Position numbers and translations under genes: made by a program. Positions 44,217 to 51,974 of a DNA stretch of 64,000 nt are shown here, one piece after another. Numbering within the stretch: the stretch's first letter is position 1; each line of letters starts with the position of its first letter. Source of the stretch: Variovorax paradoxus (lineage in GTDB: Bacteria > Pseudomonadota > Gammaproteobacteria > Burkholderiales > Burkholderiaceae_C). The stretch lies in NCBI RefSeq assembly GCF_030815855.1, contig NZ_JAUSXG010000001.1:3472001-3536000 (forward strand). The letters are read 5' to 3'. Under the pieces are notes generated by a model. The model did no database searches, was not told where the DNA came from, and saw nothing but the letters and a program-made list of their open reading frames with translations.

Positions 44217-44474
44217 TCAGCGCTTCGGCCAGAGCGAGTAGTCTGCCTTCGGGACCGGCTGGCCTGCAAGCGCGGCCTCGCGGCATTCGTTGTACTGCCC
44301 CGCCACTTCAACCAGCTTCAGCACCGTAGCGCCGAAACTCGGATCACTTAGCTCCGTCAGCTTTGGGCAGCTGCTCACCACCAGCGGACTCGGCAAGCCG
44401 TCCGGTGAGCGCGGAATTGATGCTCCGCAGGCCGTCAGGAGTATTGAGGCAGTCGCGATAGACAGGGCTCTCAC
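44217..44474 (-). CDS. Rz1: Rz1-like outer-membrane spanin lipoprotein
   Basis: An 85-residue lipoprotein with a GTG start, VRALSIATASILLTACGASI, whose lipobox Cys is near residue 17. The mature part is Pro/Ser-rich and short, as in Rz1. It starts inside the Rz gene in another frame and runs 127 nt past its stop, the usual nested-then-extended layout. It should meet Rz to join inner and outer membranes at the last step of lysis. Confidence 0.8.
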   Translation of the reverse strand: MRALSIATASILLTACGASIPRSPDGLPSPLVVSSCPKLTELSDPSFGATVLKLVEVAGQYNECREAALAGQPVPKADYSLWPKR

Positions 44475-44703
44475 GAACGATTGTCTCGGTCTTGGCGCGA
44501 ATGGTCGTGTTGACCGGCTTGAGTTTAGCGATGGCATCTGCGGCTCCTTGCTGGGCGGCTTCCCGGGTTTCCTGGCGGATCTTGTCGTCACTGGCCTGCT
44601 TGGCGATGATCCGGTCTTCACCAACGCCCATGCCGTACCAGCCAGCACCAGCGACAGAGGCGCCCCAGCCGATCACTAAGGCGAGAAGCACATAGGGGTT
44701 CAT
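44344..44703 (-). CDS. Rz: Rz-like inner-membrane spanin
   Basis: A 119-residue inner-membrane protein. One N-terminal signal-anchor helix (MNPYVLLALVIGWGASVAGA) precedes a periplasmic charged helix (IIAKQASDDKIRQETREAAQ and later IRAKTETIVRESPVYRDCLN), with two adjacent Cys-containing turns. This is the i-spanin layout. The ATG overlaps the stop of the zinc-knuckle micro-gene as ATGA, which fixes the start. Rz1 is nested in its second half. Confidence 0.82.
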   Translation of the reverse strand: MNPYVLLALVIGWGASVAGAGWYGMGVGEDRIIAKQASDDKIRQETREAAQQGAADAIAKLKPVNTTIRAKTETIVRESPVYRDCLNTPDGLRSINSALTGRLAESAGGEQLPKADGAK

Positions 44704-44807
44704 GTACAAATTCCCCGGAAAAGTAGACATGTCGCGCGGACGTGTACACGCTTCGTGCACTCGGAGGCGCTGTGCCCATGCATGCCGCAGTAGGTGCACC
44801 ACTTCAT
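44700..44807 (-). CDS. 35-residue CCHC zinc-knuckle micro-protein
   Basis: A 35-residue protein opening MKWCTYCGMHGHSASECTKR. The four metal ligands fit C-X2-C-X4-H-X4-C, the retroviral-type zinc knuckle. Its ATG overlaps the endolysin stop as ATGA and its stop overlaps the Rz start as ATGA, so it is coupled on both sides in the lysis cassette; this is strong support for a real gene despite its size. Binding of nucleic acid or zinc-stabilised protein contact is possible. The role in lysis is unknown. It was missed by length cut-offs. Confidence 0.7.
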   Translation of the reverse strand: MKWCTYCGMHGHSASECTKRVHVRATCLLFRGICT

Positions 44808-45277
44808 GAGAGGCTCCCGGCCGCCGCCACGTAGGCAGCGCGCAGCTTCTCAATGCCGTGCTCCGGCTGACCGTACCCCGCGCCGGGCAGGCTTGCCCAG
44901 ATGTTGCGCACGCGCGCGACCGCTAGATCGAAGTTGCCGGCGTCAATCAGCGGCAGAGCCCCACGCTCCCGGATCAACTGGATGGCCCAGAGATCCTGCG
45001 ATTCAGGCCCGAAGTCCGGCAGGTTCAATTGATCGCGGTAGTGCTCCCAATGCACGCGCATGTGCTGGTAGCGGCCTGATGCGGTCGAATACAGCGAACC
45101 CTTCACCTGCTTTGGCTTGCGGTTCACGAAGGGGTGCTGCGAGTAGTCGGTGAAAATCTCGGGGCCGGTCACGCCGGTCACGATCACGTCATAGCCATCG
45201 TTTTGGGTGAGCGGGCTGGTGCTGGTGCCCTCGCTCACAGAGAGCATGTCCAGAAAGGCGCGTCGGTTTGCGTTCAT
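44804..45277 (-). CDS. R: lambda-R-type endolysin (lytic transglycosylase)
   Basis: A 157-residue peptidoglycan-degrading enzyme of the lambda R family (GH104). MNANRRAFLDMLSVSEGTST carries the catalytic Glu (SEGT, about residue 16). Further conserved parts are GYDVIVTG, PEIFTDYSQHPFVNRKPKQV, STASGRYQ, LPDFGPESQDLWAIQLIRER and NIWASLPGAGYGQPEHGI. There is no signal peptide, so it depends on a holin. The length equals that of lambda R (158). The start overlaps the upstream small gene by ATGA. Confidence 0.93.
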   Translation of the reverse strand: MNANRRAFLDMLSVSEGTSTSPLTQNDGYDVIVTGVTGPEIFTDYSQHPFVNRKPKQVKGSLYSTASGRYQHMRVHWEHYRDQLNLPDFGPESQDLWAIQLIRERGALPLIDAGNFDLAVARVRNIWASLPGAGYGQPEHGIEKLRAAYVAAAGSLS

Positions 45278-45489
45278 TTGGTCAGGCTCTCTTGCTTCAC
45301 CGGGCGAAGCAGCACGATGGCGATCAGGCACGCCAGCCGGATCAGCGACTTGTGGCCCGTGTCGATCAACGGAACGCCGTCGATGTTCTCGGCGACGATC
45401 TGCAGGATGTCGGGCAAAAAAATACCCGCCGAGGCGAGCATCACAGTCCACGATCTCCAGAGCTTTCGCCAGTTGTCTACGAGTTTCAT
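45274..45489 (-). CDS. small membrane protein, holin candidate
   Basis: A 71-residue protein with two hydrophobic stretches (SWTVMLASAGIFLPDILQIV and SLIRLACLIAIVLL) and a basic C-terminus, resembling DUF7940-type phage holin-associated proteins. It overlaps the endolysin by ATGA and the next gene by ATGA. It is a good holin or antiholin candidate by position; the sequence alone does not prove it. Confidence 0.68.
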   Translation of the reverse strand: MKLVDNWRKLWRSWTVMLASAGIFLPDILQIVAENIDGVPLIDTGHKSLIRLACLIAIVLLRPVKQESLTK

Positions 45490-45722
45490 GACAGGTCTCC
45501 TGGTTTGGTGAACTCGCCCTTCACCCAGCGCTTGAGCTTCATGCCCCACTCCGTCTCTTCGCGCCACCAGCGACGCAGCAGGTACAGAATCTGAAGGCAC
45601 ACCAAGATGCCGGTCAGGAAAGCCGTCCAACTGATCTCCGAGTACCACGCGATGCCACCAGCAGGGGCGGTGCGAACTGCCAGCTCTACAGCGATGTCTT
45701 TGATTTCTTGCTTCACGCTCAC
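45486..45722 (-). CDS. small membrane protein, holin candidate
   Basis: A 78-residue protein with one strong membrane helix (ISWTAFLTGILVCLQILYLL) followed by a basic/aromatic tail RRWWREETEWGMKLKRWVKG. This is the class II/III holin-like pattern. GTG start; GTGA overlap with the upstream gene stop and ATGA overlap with the next. With the 71-residue neighbour it forms a coupled pair that probably times lysis. Confidence 0.68.
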   Translation of the reverse strand: MSVKQEIKDIAVELAVRTAPAGGIAWYSEISWTAFLTGILVCLQILYLLRRWWREETEWGMKLKRWVKGEFTKPGDLS

Positions 45723-46045
45723 CCCTTGTGAATTCCGCTCGGGTCAATCGGGTCGAGCAAGTTGATGCGAATCCACAGCGCCCACTTCTGCCGCCAGCTA
45801 GGCTCCAGATTGCTTAGCCGCCACAGGCGAGAGGACAGCGTCCATTCGCGCGGTAGGTCGAGGAACACCAGGCTCCCAAAGATCGTGTTCACGACGAAAT
45901 CGACGAACAACCCAAAGAAGAGCCACGGGTATCCCATGACCTTGATGGAGGTCGTCAAGGCATTGGCCTCGCGTACCTGCTTGAGCCGCATGACGGCGCA
46001 GTAGATGCCCCAGAGCACCCAAGGGGATAAGAGCAGATAGATCAT
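45719..46045 (-). CDS. phage membrane protein, unknown
   Basis: A 108-residue protein with an N-terminal hydrophobic segment (MIYLLLSPWVLWGIYCAVMR) and a second (YPWLFFGLFVDFVVNTIFGS), then a Trp/Arg-rich cytoplasmic or periplasmic tail. Overlaps of 4 nt on both sides couple it to the fibre chaperone and the holin candidates. A role in lysis or superinfection exclusion is possible but not shown. Confidence 0.62.
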   Translation of the reverse strand: MIYLLLSPWVLWGIYCAVMRLKQVREANALTTSIKVMGYPWLFFGLFVDFVVNTIFGSLVFLDLPREWTLSSRLWRLSNLEPSWRQKWALWIRINLLDPIDPSGIHKG

Positions 46046-46464
46046 GAGATTGCGTCCTTGAATGCCTGTCTTAGGTCCGATGGGAGCGCCGCGGCGAGCG
46101 CGAAATACGCCGCTTTCACTTTCAGCCTCATGTCTGCATAGGTCGCGCAGGCGGTGAGGTCGATGTTGGTCAGGTCGCGCAGGCCCTGTTTAGCCGTCTC
46201 GATGACTTGTGCGCGGGATGCCTCGCCTTTGGTCAGCGAAGATGCTTGCAGGCCGTCTAGGATTTCAATGATCGGCTGGCGCTGCAGGCGGATCTCTGCG
46301 ATGGCGCGCAGGATCAATTCGCCAAGCGTGGGCTGCGGCGGATCGCTTGGGACATTCCCCTGTGCGATCCATTCGAGGTAAGCCTGGTAGTCAGCATTGC
46401 GCTCGTCCATTGGGATGCAAGCGCCGTCTTCCCTCAACACGTAGGCGGGGAATTTGGTGTACAT
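46042..46464 (-). CDS. tail-fibre assembly (chaperone-like) protein
   Basis: A 140-residue protein whose N-terminal pattern (FPAYVLREDGACIPMDERNA then DYQAYLEWIAQGNVPSDPPQ) is typical of phage tail-fibre assembly proteins. The rest is helical. The ATG overlaps the last base of the tail-fibre stop as TGATG. A GTG one codon earlier is possible. Position directly after the fibre supports the call. Confidence 0.72.
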   Translation of the reverse strand: MYTKFPAYVLREDGACIPMDERNADYQAYLEWIAQGNVPSDPPQPTLGELILRAIAEIRLQRQPIIEILDGLQASSLTKGEASRAQVIETAKQGLRDLTNIDLTACATYADMRLKVKAAYFALAAALPSDLRQAFKDAIS

Positions 46465-47951
46465 CACAGTTCCGCGATGAACTCGATGTAGCCGCCAGCA
46501 CCTGCACCCGCGTACAAGAGACTGGCTTGCCCGATAGTCAGCCCGGCAGCGACGTTGATTTGCACCAGCGCGCTGTCGCTGGAGATTCCCAGGAGGGACG
46601 AGCCGGTGGGGGCAATCGTGGTGCCGGCGCCGTTGGTCGGAAAGAGGTTGGACGATCCGAGAGTCGGGCTCGCGCGAAGAGTCACTGGAAACGGCATGTA
46701 GTAGGCGGCACTATTCGCCGCAAACGCAAGCCCGGACGCAACCAGACCCGTCCCCGCGTTGCTGTTCCGGTAGTAGTACCGCCTGCACCGTCGCAATTCC
46801 TCGCCGTACTCCACGCGCTCGAATGGCGAGAGTTGACCGACTTCAGCTTGCCAGGCCCCTTGGTAGGTGATCGATTGGCCCGCAAGAAGGGCGCCGGTCA
46901 CGAACTCGATGGCGATCCCGCGGGAGGCATTTGTGCCAGCGGAGAAGCTGAACGCCTTGTTCTCAACTGTGCCGCTCAACGTCAGCGAGCCGGTTGCAAG
47001 CAGCGTCTTCGCTGCAAAATTGTCCGTGGCGTTTGCGACGTAGGCATTCCAGGTCACAGAGGTGATGCCAACAGCCGAGATCGGGATTTGCACGTTGACC
47101 TGTTGCCCGACCCAATCGAAGCAGTTGGACGACTCGATGCGCTGGCCGAACAGGGTTGCGGTGTTGGCCGCCGCGCCCGTGATCGTTACGGCACTTTGAT
47201 ACCCCGTCCCAGCCACCTTCTGAATGGTGACGTTTGCCCCGGTACAAGAGGCATAGCAGCGGTCAACCACGTAGCCGATGGCTGCCCCCGCTGTGAGCGT
47301 AACCCCGGCGGAAATGGCCCTCTGGTCAATCCGCAGCGAGCCGTTGATGATGCGATTGCGGAACGATGGTGTCGCAAGCGTCCCAGGAAGCGCGGGGTTC
47401 GATGGAGTGATCAAGCCCACCGACACCACCGAAAGGCCGGAATCGAGCGATCCACTGTCCGGCACGATGACCACGGTGGTGGCCGCGGCGAACGTCGAGC
47501 GAACCACAGTGCCATAGACGATGCCGCCCGTGTTCGTGGTCTTCACCCGGGTGCCGTAGGTGAATGTCTGCGTCTGGTCGCCCGGCACGGTGAAGGAGGT
47601 TGCGCTGACGAAGGTCGGCGTTGCCTGGAAGACAATCCACTGGTCAGCGACGACCGAGTTGTCATTGATGCCGCTGATGTTGTCGATGGTGCGTTGCACC
47701 ACGCCAGCGGCGTTCTTGATGACGAATTTGTACGTCGCGCCCCCAGTGATCCAAACTGCGCCTTGGTTGTTCACCCCCAAGGTACTGAGAACGACGGGCC
47801 AGGTGTTCGGGATCAGTCCGGCTTTGTCGCTGGTCGTCGTTGCAGGCGTGGAGGTTCCGGCGAGATAGACCTCTATCTGTCCGCCGCTCAGCGGGTTCCC
47901 ATTGGCATCTTCTTGCTGGTCGTTGATCAGAGGGGCTAAAAATTGCGCCAT
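46464..47951 (-). CDS. tail fibre / receptor-binding protein
   Basis: A 495-residue virion protein. The N-terminus (MAQFLAPLINDQQEDANGNP then LSGGQIEVYLAGTSTPATTT) is the usual virion-attachment part of fibres from tailed phages of Burkholderiales. The centre is Gly/Thr/Val-rich beta-structure (RNRIINGSLRIDQRAISAGV, TLTAGAAIGYVVDRCYASCT), and a C-terminal head domain ends GYIEFIAEL. No tailspike endorhamnosidase motif of P22 is present, and no reverse transcriptase or template repeat is nearby. A terminator-like hairpin lies just upstream of its start. Confidence 0.84.
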   Translation of the reverse strand: MAQFLAPLINDQQEDANGNPLSGGQIEVYLAGTSTPATTTSDKAGLIPNTWPVVLSTLGVNNQGAVWITGGATYKFVIKNAAGVVQRTIDNISGINDNSVVADQWIVFQATPTFVSATSFTVPGDQTQTFTYGTRVKTTNTGGIVYGTVVRSTFAAATTVVIVPDSGSLDSGLSVVSVGLITPSNPALPGTLATPSFRNRIINGSLRIDQRAISAGVTLTAGAAIGYVVDRCYASCTGANVTIQKVAGTGYQSAVTITGAAANTATLFGQRIESSNCFDWVGQQVNVQIPISAVGITSVTWNAYVANATDNFAAKTLLATGSLTLSGTVENKAFSFSAGTNASRGIAIEFVTGALLAGQSITYQGAWQAEVGQLSPFERVEYGEELRRCRRYYYRNSNAGTGLVASGLAFAANSAAYYMPFPVTLRASPTLGSSNLFPTNGAGTTIAPTGSSLLGISSDSALVQINVAAGLTIGQASLLYAGAGAGGYIEFIAEL

Positions 47952-47972
47952 TCGGGCTCCTGAAAACAAAAA

Positions 47973-47990
47973 GGCCACCCGAAGGCGGCC
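47973..47990 (-). terminator. hairpin upstream of the tail-fibre gene
   Basis: GGCCACC-CGAA-GGCGGCC, one mismatch in a 7-bp stem. On the minus strand it is followed by TTTTTGTTTT. It lies between the ejection-protein gene stop (48095) and the tail-fibre ATG (47951), so it looks like a terminator or attenuator inside the late operon. Confidence 0.7.
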
Positions 47991-48008
47991 AGTGGCTAAA
48001 ATCTGCCG

Positions 48009-48101
48009 GTGGAATTCACCGACTACATGCTCTGGAAGGCAATCGCCATCGTCGTGGCGGCTTTCATCTATGGAATTTGGATGGGCCTAAACGGTCACTG
48101 A
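48009..48101 (+). CDS. 30-residue membrane micro-protein (antisense to late operon)
   Basis: GTG-initiated reading frame: VEFTDYMLWKAIAIVVAAFI then YGIWMGLNGH and stop. One transmembrane helix flanked by aromatic and charged residues, a coherent small-protein pattern. A TAAAAT at 47997-48002 would place the start point near the GTG, suggesting leaderless expression. It faces the late genes and its stop overlaps the stop of the ejection-protein gene. Similar short TM proteins are known to me in related phages by impression only. Confidence 0.4.
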   Translation: MEFTDYMLWKAIAIVVAAFIYGIWMGLNGH

Positions 48102-50287
48102 CTACCGGCGACCGGCGCGGCCCGGTACAGCAGCTTTTCCACCTCCGGGCTGCGAGCGAACTGAAGCAGCCGATTGCTCTGCGGCGTTCCAGTGACAGCG
48201 TTCTTCACCATGTTGCTGTTGAGCAGCATGTTTGCCCCCCTGCCAGTCGCCATGCCTGCCGCAAGTCCTCCGGGGCCGGTGAGCCCAAGGGTCAACGCAC
48301 CAGCGCCAACCCGCTGAGCCGCACCATGCGCCCCTTCCCGGCTCTTCAGGAATTGGGCTGAGATGTCGGCAAGCTCCTGAAGCTCAGGGTTGTTGATGTT
48401 CTTCATGTTCGCCAGGCGGCCAATGGAAATTCCGCCTTCCGCCCCGTTTTGCGCGATCTTTTCGAGCGAGAGCATGTTTCCGTACTGCTGGCGGACGGTC
48501 TTGAACGCCTCCGCTTCAGCCGGGCCAAGCGAACGATTCAGCGCCTCCATCAGCTTTTGCTTCAGGTCGATGGCATAGAACGCTTCCGCGCTTGGACGCT
48601 TGCCGATGCGGTCAAGAGTCTTCTTGATGTTGTACGCGGCCTGCCCGTCTATGTCGCCCGTCTGCGTCGCCTTGGCGAGGATCTCATCGACTTGGTTCTG
48701 GATGATGCGAGCGCCGTCCGAGCCAAGTTCCTTGCTCGCCATCTGAGAGGCATCGGCGAGGTCATTTAGAAATTGCTGATCGATCTTGACCGTGTTTTGA
48801 CTCAGAACCTTGTCGAACTTTCCTCCCAACTCATCCCCCGCCTTCCGCAGCGCCTGCGTGACGTTGGGCGAGTTCTGACCAAAGGTCCGAGAGACTGCCG
48901 TGTTCAACTGGTCTTCCATCTTCGACATCGTCGCGGTGCGCCCGCTGCCTGGCACATAGTCGAGGCTCGAAGCGAGGGCGTTCAGCGGCTTGCTGTTCAC
49001 CAATCGATCCGCAGGGATGTCGATGCCGAGATCCGCCGCACGGTCGGCGAGAGCCTTTACCTCGGGCGCCATGCCTTTGCCGGCGATAGTGCGCCCAATA
49101 GCTCTGCCAGCCGTCCCAATTGCCTGCGTGGCTACAGGGAGAGCACCCCCGATGAGCGCGCCAGTGCCAGCGGTTTCCGGGTCCACGAGCCCGGCAGATG
49201 CGGCGCCAACTGTCGCCCCTGCGCCTGCGCGCGTAAGGAGGTTGCCCACTGCGGAGCCGCCAGGCTGGCCAAGCGTCATGCCTCCCGAGCGAAGCGCATT
49301 CACGACCTTCGGCCCAGCTCCGGCGGCTTTCGCGCCGGCTCCGAGGACGTTGCCTGTGCCAGCAGTGCCCGCGATTTCTGAAGTCAGCTTTCCAGCGCCG
49401 TAATTCAGGGAACTCGTATCGACTCCCGCCGTCTGCAAGCCTGCGTCCATCTCTGAGCGGCGCGCCTTGTTCGTGGCAAGCAGCGGTCGCCCTGCCATGG
49501 CGTCTTGGATCGCATCGCCTGGAGCAAGTAGCGTGGCGCCAATCGATCCAGCGCCACGAACCAAGCCGCCTGCCAGATCCTTGGTTCCCTTTACGGCGCC
49601 GCCGATGAAGCGTTCCAAGCCGGAAGGCTGACCGGCAACTGGCTCAAGCGCCGGCGCCGGCGCTGCTTCAGCAGTAGGAGCGCCGACCTTCAGCTTCTGA
49701 TACGCAGCAAGCAGTTCTTCGTCGCTCATCCCGCCGTAGGGAGACGCAGGCTCGGCAGCGTTGGCCGAAGGAATGATGGCGTCCGTTACCGCCTTGCCAG
49801 CAGCCATGATCGGATTCAGTGGCTCCTTGGGCAGCCGCGCGGCCACCTGCTTCCCGTACTGGAGCGTGGTGGGAGCGTTGGGATTCCGGGGGTCTGCGAC
49901 AGCAACGCCCCGGCGAGCCTTCTCAAGTCCACCAGGGCCACCGTAGTAGCCCGCGGCGGTAAGTGCAGGGTCGCCCTCGGCTTGTTCGTAGAGTTGCTTG
50001 ACGTATCGAATTCCGGCTCGGGCATTGTGCGTCGGGTCATTGATGTCCCAATCTTTGTCTGCAACGCTCTTGAAGGTCGGCGGGATGATCTGCATGCCAC
50101 CAACAGCGCCAGCGTTCGAGGTCTTCGTGTTCTTGCCGCTGCCCGATTCCTGCTGGTAGATGCTGCGGGCGATGTCTGCGACTTTCCCGGTGACGCCCTC
50201 GGCAGCAAGCGCCGACTCGAAAGGGTCTTTCGCGGTCTTGTACGCGGCCATCAACTCCGCGTCGGTCATGGACGCGAAGTCTTTCAT
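48095..50287 (-). CDS. virion lytic transglycosylase / ejection protein
   Basis: A 730-residue internal virion protein. Residues about 25-130 are an SLT-type lysozyme-like domain: SIYQQESGSGKNTKTSNAGA with the catalytic Glu, VGGMQIIPPTFKSVADKDWD and IRYVKQLYEQAEGDPALTAA. The long remainder is Ala/Gly-rich and helical with membrane-active looking segments (GRTIAGKGMAPE, MLLNSNMVKNAVTG). It probably enters the cell envelope with DNA to open a path through peptidoglycan, as P22/T7-type ejection proteins do. ATGA overlap with the neighbour upstream. Confidence 0.85.
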   Translation of the reverse strand: MKDFASMTDAELMAAYKTAKDPFESALAAEGVTGKVADIARSIYQQESGSGKNTKTSNAGAVGGMQIIPPTFKSVADKDWDINDPTHNARAGIRYVKQLYEQAEGDPALTAAGYYGGPGGLEKARRGVAVADPRNPNAPTTLQYGKQVAARLPKEPLNPIMAAGKAVTDAIIPSANAAEPASPYGGMSDEELLAAYQKLKVGAPTAEAAPAPALEPVAGQPSGLERFIGGAVKGTKDLAGGLVRGAGSIGATLLAPGDAIQDAMAGRPLLATNKARRSEMDAGLQTAGVDTSSLNYGAGKLTSEIAGTAGTGNVLGAGAKAAGAGPKVVNALRSGGMTLGQPGGSAVGNLLTRAGAGATVGAASAGLVDPETAGTGALIGGALPVATQAIGTAGRAIGRTIAGKGMAPEVKALADRAADLGIDIPADRLVNSKPLNALASSLDYVPGSGRTATMSKMEDQLNTAVSRTFGQNSPNVTQALRKAGDELGGKFDKVLSQNTVKIDQQFLNDLADASQMASKELGSDGARIIQNQVDEILAKATQTGDIDGQAAYNIKKTLDRIGKRPSAEAFYAIDLKQKLMEALNRSLGPAEAEAFKTVRQQYGNMLSLEKIAQNGAEGGISIGRLANMKNINNPELQELADISAQFLKSREGAHGAAQRVGAGALTLGLTGPGGLAAGMATGRGANMLLNSNMVKNAVTGTPQSNRLLQFARSPEVEKLLYRAAPVAGSQ

Positions 50288-51411
50288 TTCAGCAGCCCCC
50301 GGCGCTTGAGTTCGGCTTCGAGGCCCCCGAGGTCAGAAGCCAACGCGGGCTTGGCAGTAGACCCGCCCCCTACCATTCGTTTGCGCGCAGCGTCCATATC
50401 TGCCGTGATTCGAGCGACGGAATCGCGGAACGCCTTTTCGCCCATTTTCGGGTCAAGCGCGCCGACTGCTGCGGTGAGCTTCTTGCCTTCTGCATCGGAC
50501 AGTGCGCCCATGCCCTTGAGCTGGGCGACCATCGGCAGGAAGGCTTGCGACTGGAAGGTGTTGAGTTCGGCTTGGAAGTTGGCGGAATCGGAGCCCGGCA
50601 CGGTTGGCAGTGCGCCCACAAGGCCGACAGAGCGCGAGAGTCCGGGGTGCTTACTGAGACGGTCGAGCGTGCCCAGCATCGTGTCGAAGCTCGCGATCTG
50701 GCTGGCCTTGGTCAGGTTCGTCGTCTCGTCCTTGGCTTCGCGCTTCAGCTTGTTCTCTTCCACCTTCGTGGAGTTGAACTCACGAGCGCGTGCGTCTGTC
50801 ATGTCCGCGGTGCGTTGGGAATTGGCGAGTGTCGCCGCGTTGTTCGCGGTGGAGGTCTGCGCCTGCAGCACCGAATTTGCGTTCGGCGTGGTGTACTCCC
50901 TTTCCTTCCATTTCTGCTCAAGTTGCTCCTTCACCGTCATCGCTTGGGCGCGCTTCTGTTCAATGAGTGCGGGATCGTACTGAGCCGGCATCTGTGCGGC
51001 GGCTTCGGGGCCGAATGCCTCCGCTGTTTGTTGCCGAGCGATGTCCCAGGAGGCTTGATCCTTCACGGGGCCAATAATCCGCGCAGCAATATCGTATTTC
51101 TGAATGACCGCCTCGTACTTCGCCTTCTCACTCTCGCGCGCGGTCTTGGCCTGCGCGGCCTGAAACGTTTGCGCCTCTTGGGCACGCTTCCCCAGACCCG
51201 CCGAATAGAGCTTGTTCGGCAACTCTTCAGGCTTAGCGCCAGAACGAAGCACGTTGCGGTATGCGGCGTCGTCTTCTGATTCCTGCCGCAGCGCGTTGAG
51301 CTTGTACCGCCCGGCCTCACGCTGCATTTGCTGGTCTTCTCGGTCAGCAGGAGACATGAGGGGCGTGACGCCCTTGCCGAGCTGAAAGATGATCGACGGG
51401 TCTAAAGGCAT
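50284..51411 (-). CDS. internal virion/ejection protein
   Basis: A 375-residue, almost wholly helical and hydrophilic protein rich in Ala, Gln, Lys and Glu (KRAQEAQTFQAAQAKTARES, KEQLEQKWKEREYTTPNANS). No catalytic domain. Its position between the transglycosylase and the upstream ejection protein, plus an ATGA overlap with the transglycosylase gene, marks it as the second ejection protein, like P22 gp20 in layout. The first codon ATG follows AGGAAAC. Confidence 0.7.
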   Translation of the reverse strand: MPLDPSIIFQLGKGVTPLMSPADREDQQMQREAGRYKLNALRQESEDDAAYRNVLRSGAKPEELPNKLYSAGLGKRAQEAQTFQAAQAKTARESEKAKYEAVIQKYDIAARIIGPVKDQASWDIARQQTAEAFGPEAAAQMPAQYDPALIEQKRAQAMTVKEQLEQKWKEREYTTPNANSVLQAQTSTANNAATLANSQRTADMTDARAREFNSTKVEENKLKREAKDETTNLTKASQIASFDTMLGTLDRLSKHPGLSRSVGLVGALPTVPGSDSANFQAELNTFQSQAFLPMVAQLKGMGALSDAEGKKLTAAVGALDPKMGEKAFRDSVARITADMDAARKRMVGGGSTAKPALASDLGGLEAELKRRGLLK

Positions 51412-51419
51412 ACGTTTCC

Positions 51420-51974
51420 TTAGAGCAAGAAGCCACGGCTTTGCATGAATTCAACGGGGTGCTTGGCGCCCTTCGAGCAATTGCACGATTGGCACAGCAA
51501 CTGAAGATTGCCGATCTCAGATCTACCGCCTGCTTTTATCGAGACAATGTGGTCGATGTGATATGCGCTTGAGATGTCGGCATGGCAGACGACACATTTG
51601 CATTTTTGCGTCTTCATCAGTTTCTGCACATGCTCGACGATGGATTTCGCCTGAATGCCAACTGCCAACTTGCGTTTTGCTCTGTTATAGAGATACACGG
51701 CATCTCGATTCCGGTCAATCCAATTGGCAGCCGACGCCTTGGCTTTTTCGGTGCGCGACCACGCGCGCTTTTTCTCGGCGTATTTTTCCTGATTCTTGTC
51801 GCGCCATGCCTTTGTGAGAGTCCATGCGTTGATCTTCTCGCATGCCTTGCACTGACTCTTGTGCCCACTTGGCCGGTTTGCACGCTTCCCAAACTCACTG
51901 AAAAGTTTCCATACGTCGCATTTGCTGCACGACCGGCCCTCGCCTTTCTGGATGGCGCGCATTACGCGGTCCAT
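51420..51974 (-). CDS. HNH endonuclease (homing-type insertion)
   Basis: A 184-residue nuclease. N-terminal Zn site CSKC...CKAC (residues about 16-46), then a basic helical region, and a C-terminal HNH/ColE7-like domain with C-KCVVCHADI, YHIDHIVSIKAGGRSEIGNL and QLLCQSCNCSKG: the His-Asp-His core and a structural zinc with Cys pairs. It sits between two ejection-protein genes and overlaps the upstream one by 13 nt, typical of free-standing homing nucleases. Its codon use is less GC-rich than its neighbours, suggesting recent arrival. Confidence 0.88.
   Translation of the reverse strand: MDRVMRAIQKGEGRSCSKCDVWKLFSEFGKRANRPSGHKSQCKACEKINAWTLTKAWRDKNQEKYAEKKRAWSRTEKAKASAANWIDRNRDAVYLYNRAKRKLAVGIQAKSIVEHVQKLMKTQKCKCVVCHADISSAYHIDHIVSIKAGGRSEIGNLQLLCQSCNCSKGAKHPVEFMQSRGFLL

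Noticed and set aside
44344-44853. A longer Rz starting 50 codons upstream.
   Set aside because: The extension covers the endolysin end and the zinc-knuckle frame, has no membrane anchor at its start, and the ATG at 44703 is coupled by ATGA.
46464-47951. A diversity-generating retroelement target in the tail fibre.
   Set aside because: No reverse transcriptase, no accessory protein and no template/variable repeat pair was seen in the window.
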